Below, in pieces: positions 63,229-64,000 of a DNA stretch of 64,000 bases. The DNA lies in NCBI GenBank assembly GCA_964393275.1, contig CAYMTA010000010.1:1-64000 (forward strand), given 5' to 3'. The notes beneath the pieces were generated by a model, which had not been told where the DNA came from, did no database searches, and saw only the letters and a program-made list of their open reading frames with translations. The position numbers and the translations under genes are program-made. The stretch comes from SLRI01 sp964393275 (GTDB lineage: Bacteria > Pseudomonadota > Alphaproteobacteria > Geminicoccales > Geminicoccaceae). Each line of letters opens with the position of its first letter. Within the stretch, counting starts at the first letter, position 1.

Positions 63229-64000
63229 ATGCGGCGATCGATCCTGCGGGCCGTCGGCGGCTATCTCCCCGACCGCACCGTCACCAATGACGACCTGGCC
63301 CGGACCCTCGACACGTCCGACGCCTGGATCCAGGAGCGCACCGGCATCCGCCGGCGGCACATCGCAGCGCCGGGCGAGCTGACCTCGGATCTCGCCGTGG
63401 CCGCCGCCGGCCGGGCCCTCGACCGCGCCGATCTCGACCGCGCCGCCATCGATCTGGTGATCGTCGCCACCTCGACCCCCGACCACACCTTCCCGGCGAC
63501 GGCGACGGCGGTGCAGCGCAAGCTCGGGCTGCGGCCGGGCATCGCCTTCGACCTCCAGGCGGTCTGCGCGGGCTTCGCCTACGCGCTCGCCACCGCCGAC
63601 AACTTCCTCAAGGCCGGCCAGGCCCGGCATGCGCTGGTGATCGGCGCCGAGACCTTCTCGCGCATCCTCGACTGGACCGACCGCGGCACCTGCGTCCTCT
63701 TCGGCGACGGCGCCGGTGCTGTCGTGCTGAGTGCCGAGGAGCAGCCCGGCACCGCCCATGACCAGGGCATCCTCGCCACCATGCTGGCCGCCGACGGCCG
63801 CCATTATGCGCATCTGCAGGTGGATGGCGGGCCTTCCTCGACCGGCACGGTCGGCCATCTTCGCATGAACGGCCGCGAGGTCTTCCGCCATGCGGTGGGC
63901 GAGCTCACCGGCGCCGCGCGCGCCGTGCTCGACGCCACCGGGCTCGGCATCGACGATGTCGACTGGCTGGTCCCGCACCAGGCGAACAAGCGGATCATCG
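63229..64000 (+). CDS. fabH: Beta-ketoacyl-ACP synthase III, C-terminus cut by window edge
   Basis: The first 257 codons of KAS III, which starts fatty-acid synthesis by condensing acetyl-CoA with malonyl-ACP. FDLQAVCAGFAYAL holds the active-site Cys113, and VPHQANKRI near the cut holds the histidine (about His250). The third catalytic residue, Asn, lies beyond the window. An AAGGA ribosome site precedes the ATG at 63229. It is probably transcribed with plsX through the 185-bp inverted repeat. Confidence 0.96.
   Translation, partial: MRRSILRAVGGYLPDRTVTNDDLARTLDTSDAWIQERTGIRRRHIAAPGELTSDLAVAAAGRALDRADLDRAAIDLVIVATSTPDHTFPATATAVQRKLGLRPGIAFDLQAVCAGFAYALATADNFLKAGQARHALVIGAETFSRILDWTDRGTCVLFGDGAGAVVLSAEEQPGTAHDQGILATMLAADGRHYAHLQVDGGPSSTGTVGHLRMNGREVFRHAVGELTGAARAVLDATGLGIDDVDWLVPHQANKRII

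Overview
The window is a high-GC (roughly 70%) chromosomal segment of an alphaproteobacterium. The strongest evidence is the conserved run at the right end: bamE, a ubiquinol-cytochrome c chaperone (Cbp3-type) gene, a DUF177/YceD gene, plsX and fabH. A rhizobial-type inositol locus, BCCT and LivHM-type transporters, a DUF1127 protein, a class I PHA synthase and a potassium-insensitive type proton-pyrophosphatase agree with this. A Rhodospirillales/Geminicoccales-like host is my guess and cannot be proved from the sequence. I saw no rRNA, tRNA, CRISPR array or intact transposase.

Layout. 1-2.4 kb: edge of a less GC-rich accessory patch with a ribbon-helix-helix regulator and a C5-cytosine methyltransferase, and an open frame cut by the window edge. 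2.4-8.3 kb: minus-strand operon of a ribose-type sugar ABC transporter (binding protein, double ATPase, two permeases) ending in a CxPSR sulfatase. 8.4-13.7 kb: branched-chain-amino-acid-type ABC transporter with a fused LivHM permease, whose last gene is an L-2-amino-thiazoline-4-carboxylate hydrolase family protein. 13.8-19.0 kb: SDR oxidoreductase, O-antigen-ligase family protein, YedK/HMCES protein, Slt70-type transglycosylase. 19.2-22.6 kb: dapA, smpB, motA, motB. 22.6-25.2 kb: Gfo/Idh/MocA oxidoreductase, a PEMT/ICMT-like membrane protein and a frameshifted gene relic. 25.2-32.1 kb: inositol locus, with a binding protein, permease and ATPase leaving in one direction and an RpiR regulator, iolC and iolB in the other; GGAA-N6-TTCC-type operators lie in the control regions. 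32.1-36.0 kb: minus-strand osmotic-stress unit BCCT transporter, two universal stress proteins, TrkH. 36.3-42.3 kb: DUF4432, PLD-type and EEP-type hydrolases, a CinA-N-like protein, sfsA and radC.

42.3-44.2 kb holds the most unusual structure. The last 84 bp of radC are repeated almost perfectly 1.83 kb downstream, and the DNA between the copies includes an AT-rich core with two translationally coupled small genes, tandem repeats and a nonsense-interrupted cupin. It looks like the remnant of an integrative element that uses the radC 3' end as its attachment site. 44.3-49.97 kb: sulfotransferase, recX, SMP-30 lactonase, small secreted proteins, OpgC-type acyltransferase, histidine phosphatase. 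50-54.5 kb: RraA-like protein, phaC, and an ECF sigma/anti-sigma pair. 54.5-57.5 kb: hemN with an upstream FNR/FixK box, DUF1127 protein, YceI protein, cytochrome b561. 57.7-64 kb: hppA behind a leader hairpin, then bamE and the chaperone-DUF177-plsX-fabH series, with a 185-bp inverted-repeat element between plsX and fabH.

Most operons show ATGA or GTGA stop/start overlaps, so translational coupling is common. The main themes are solute uptake linked to one dedicated catabolic enzyme at the operon end, envelope and storage-polymer functions, and the fatty-acid/phospholipid initiation genes.
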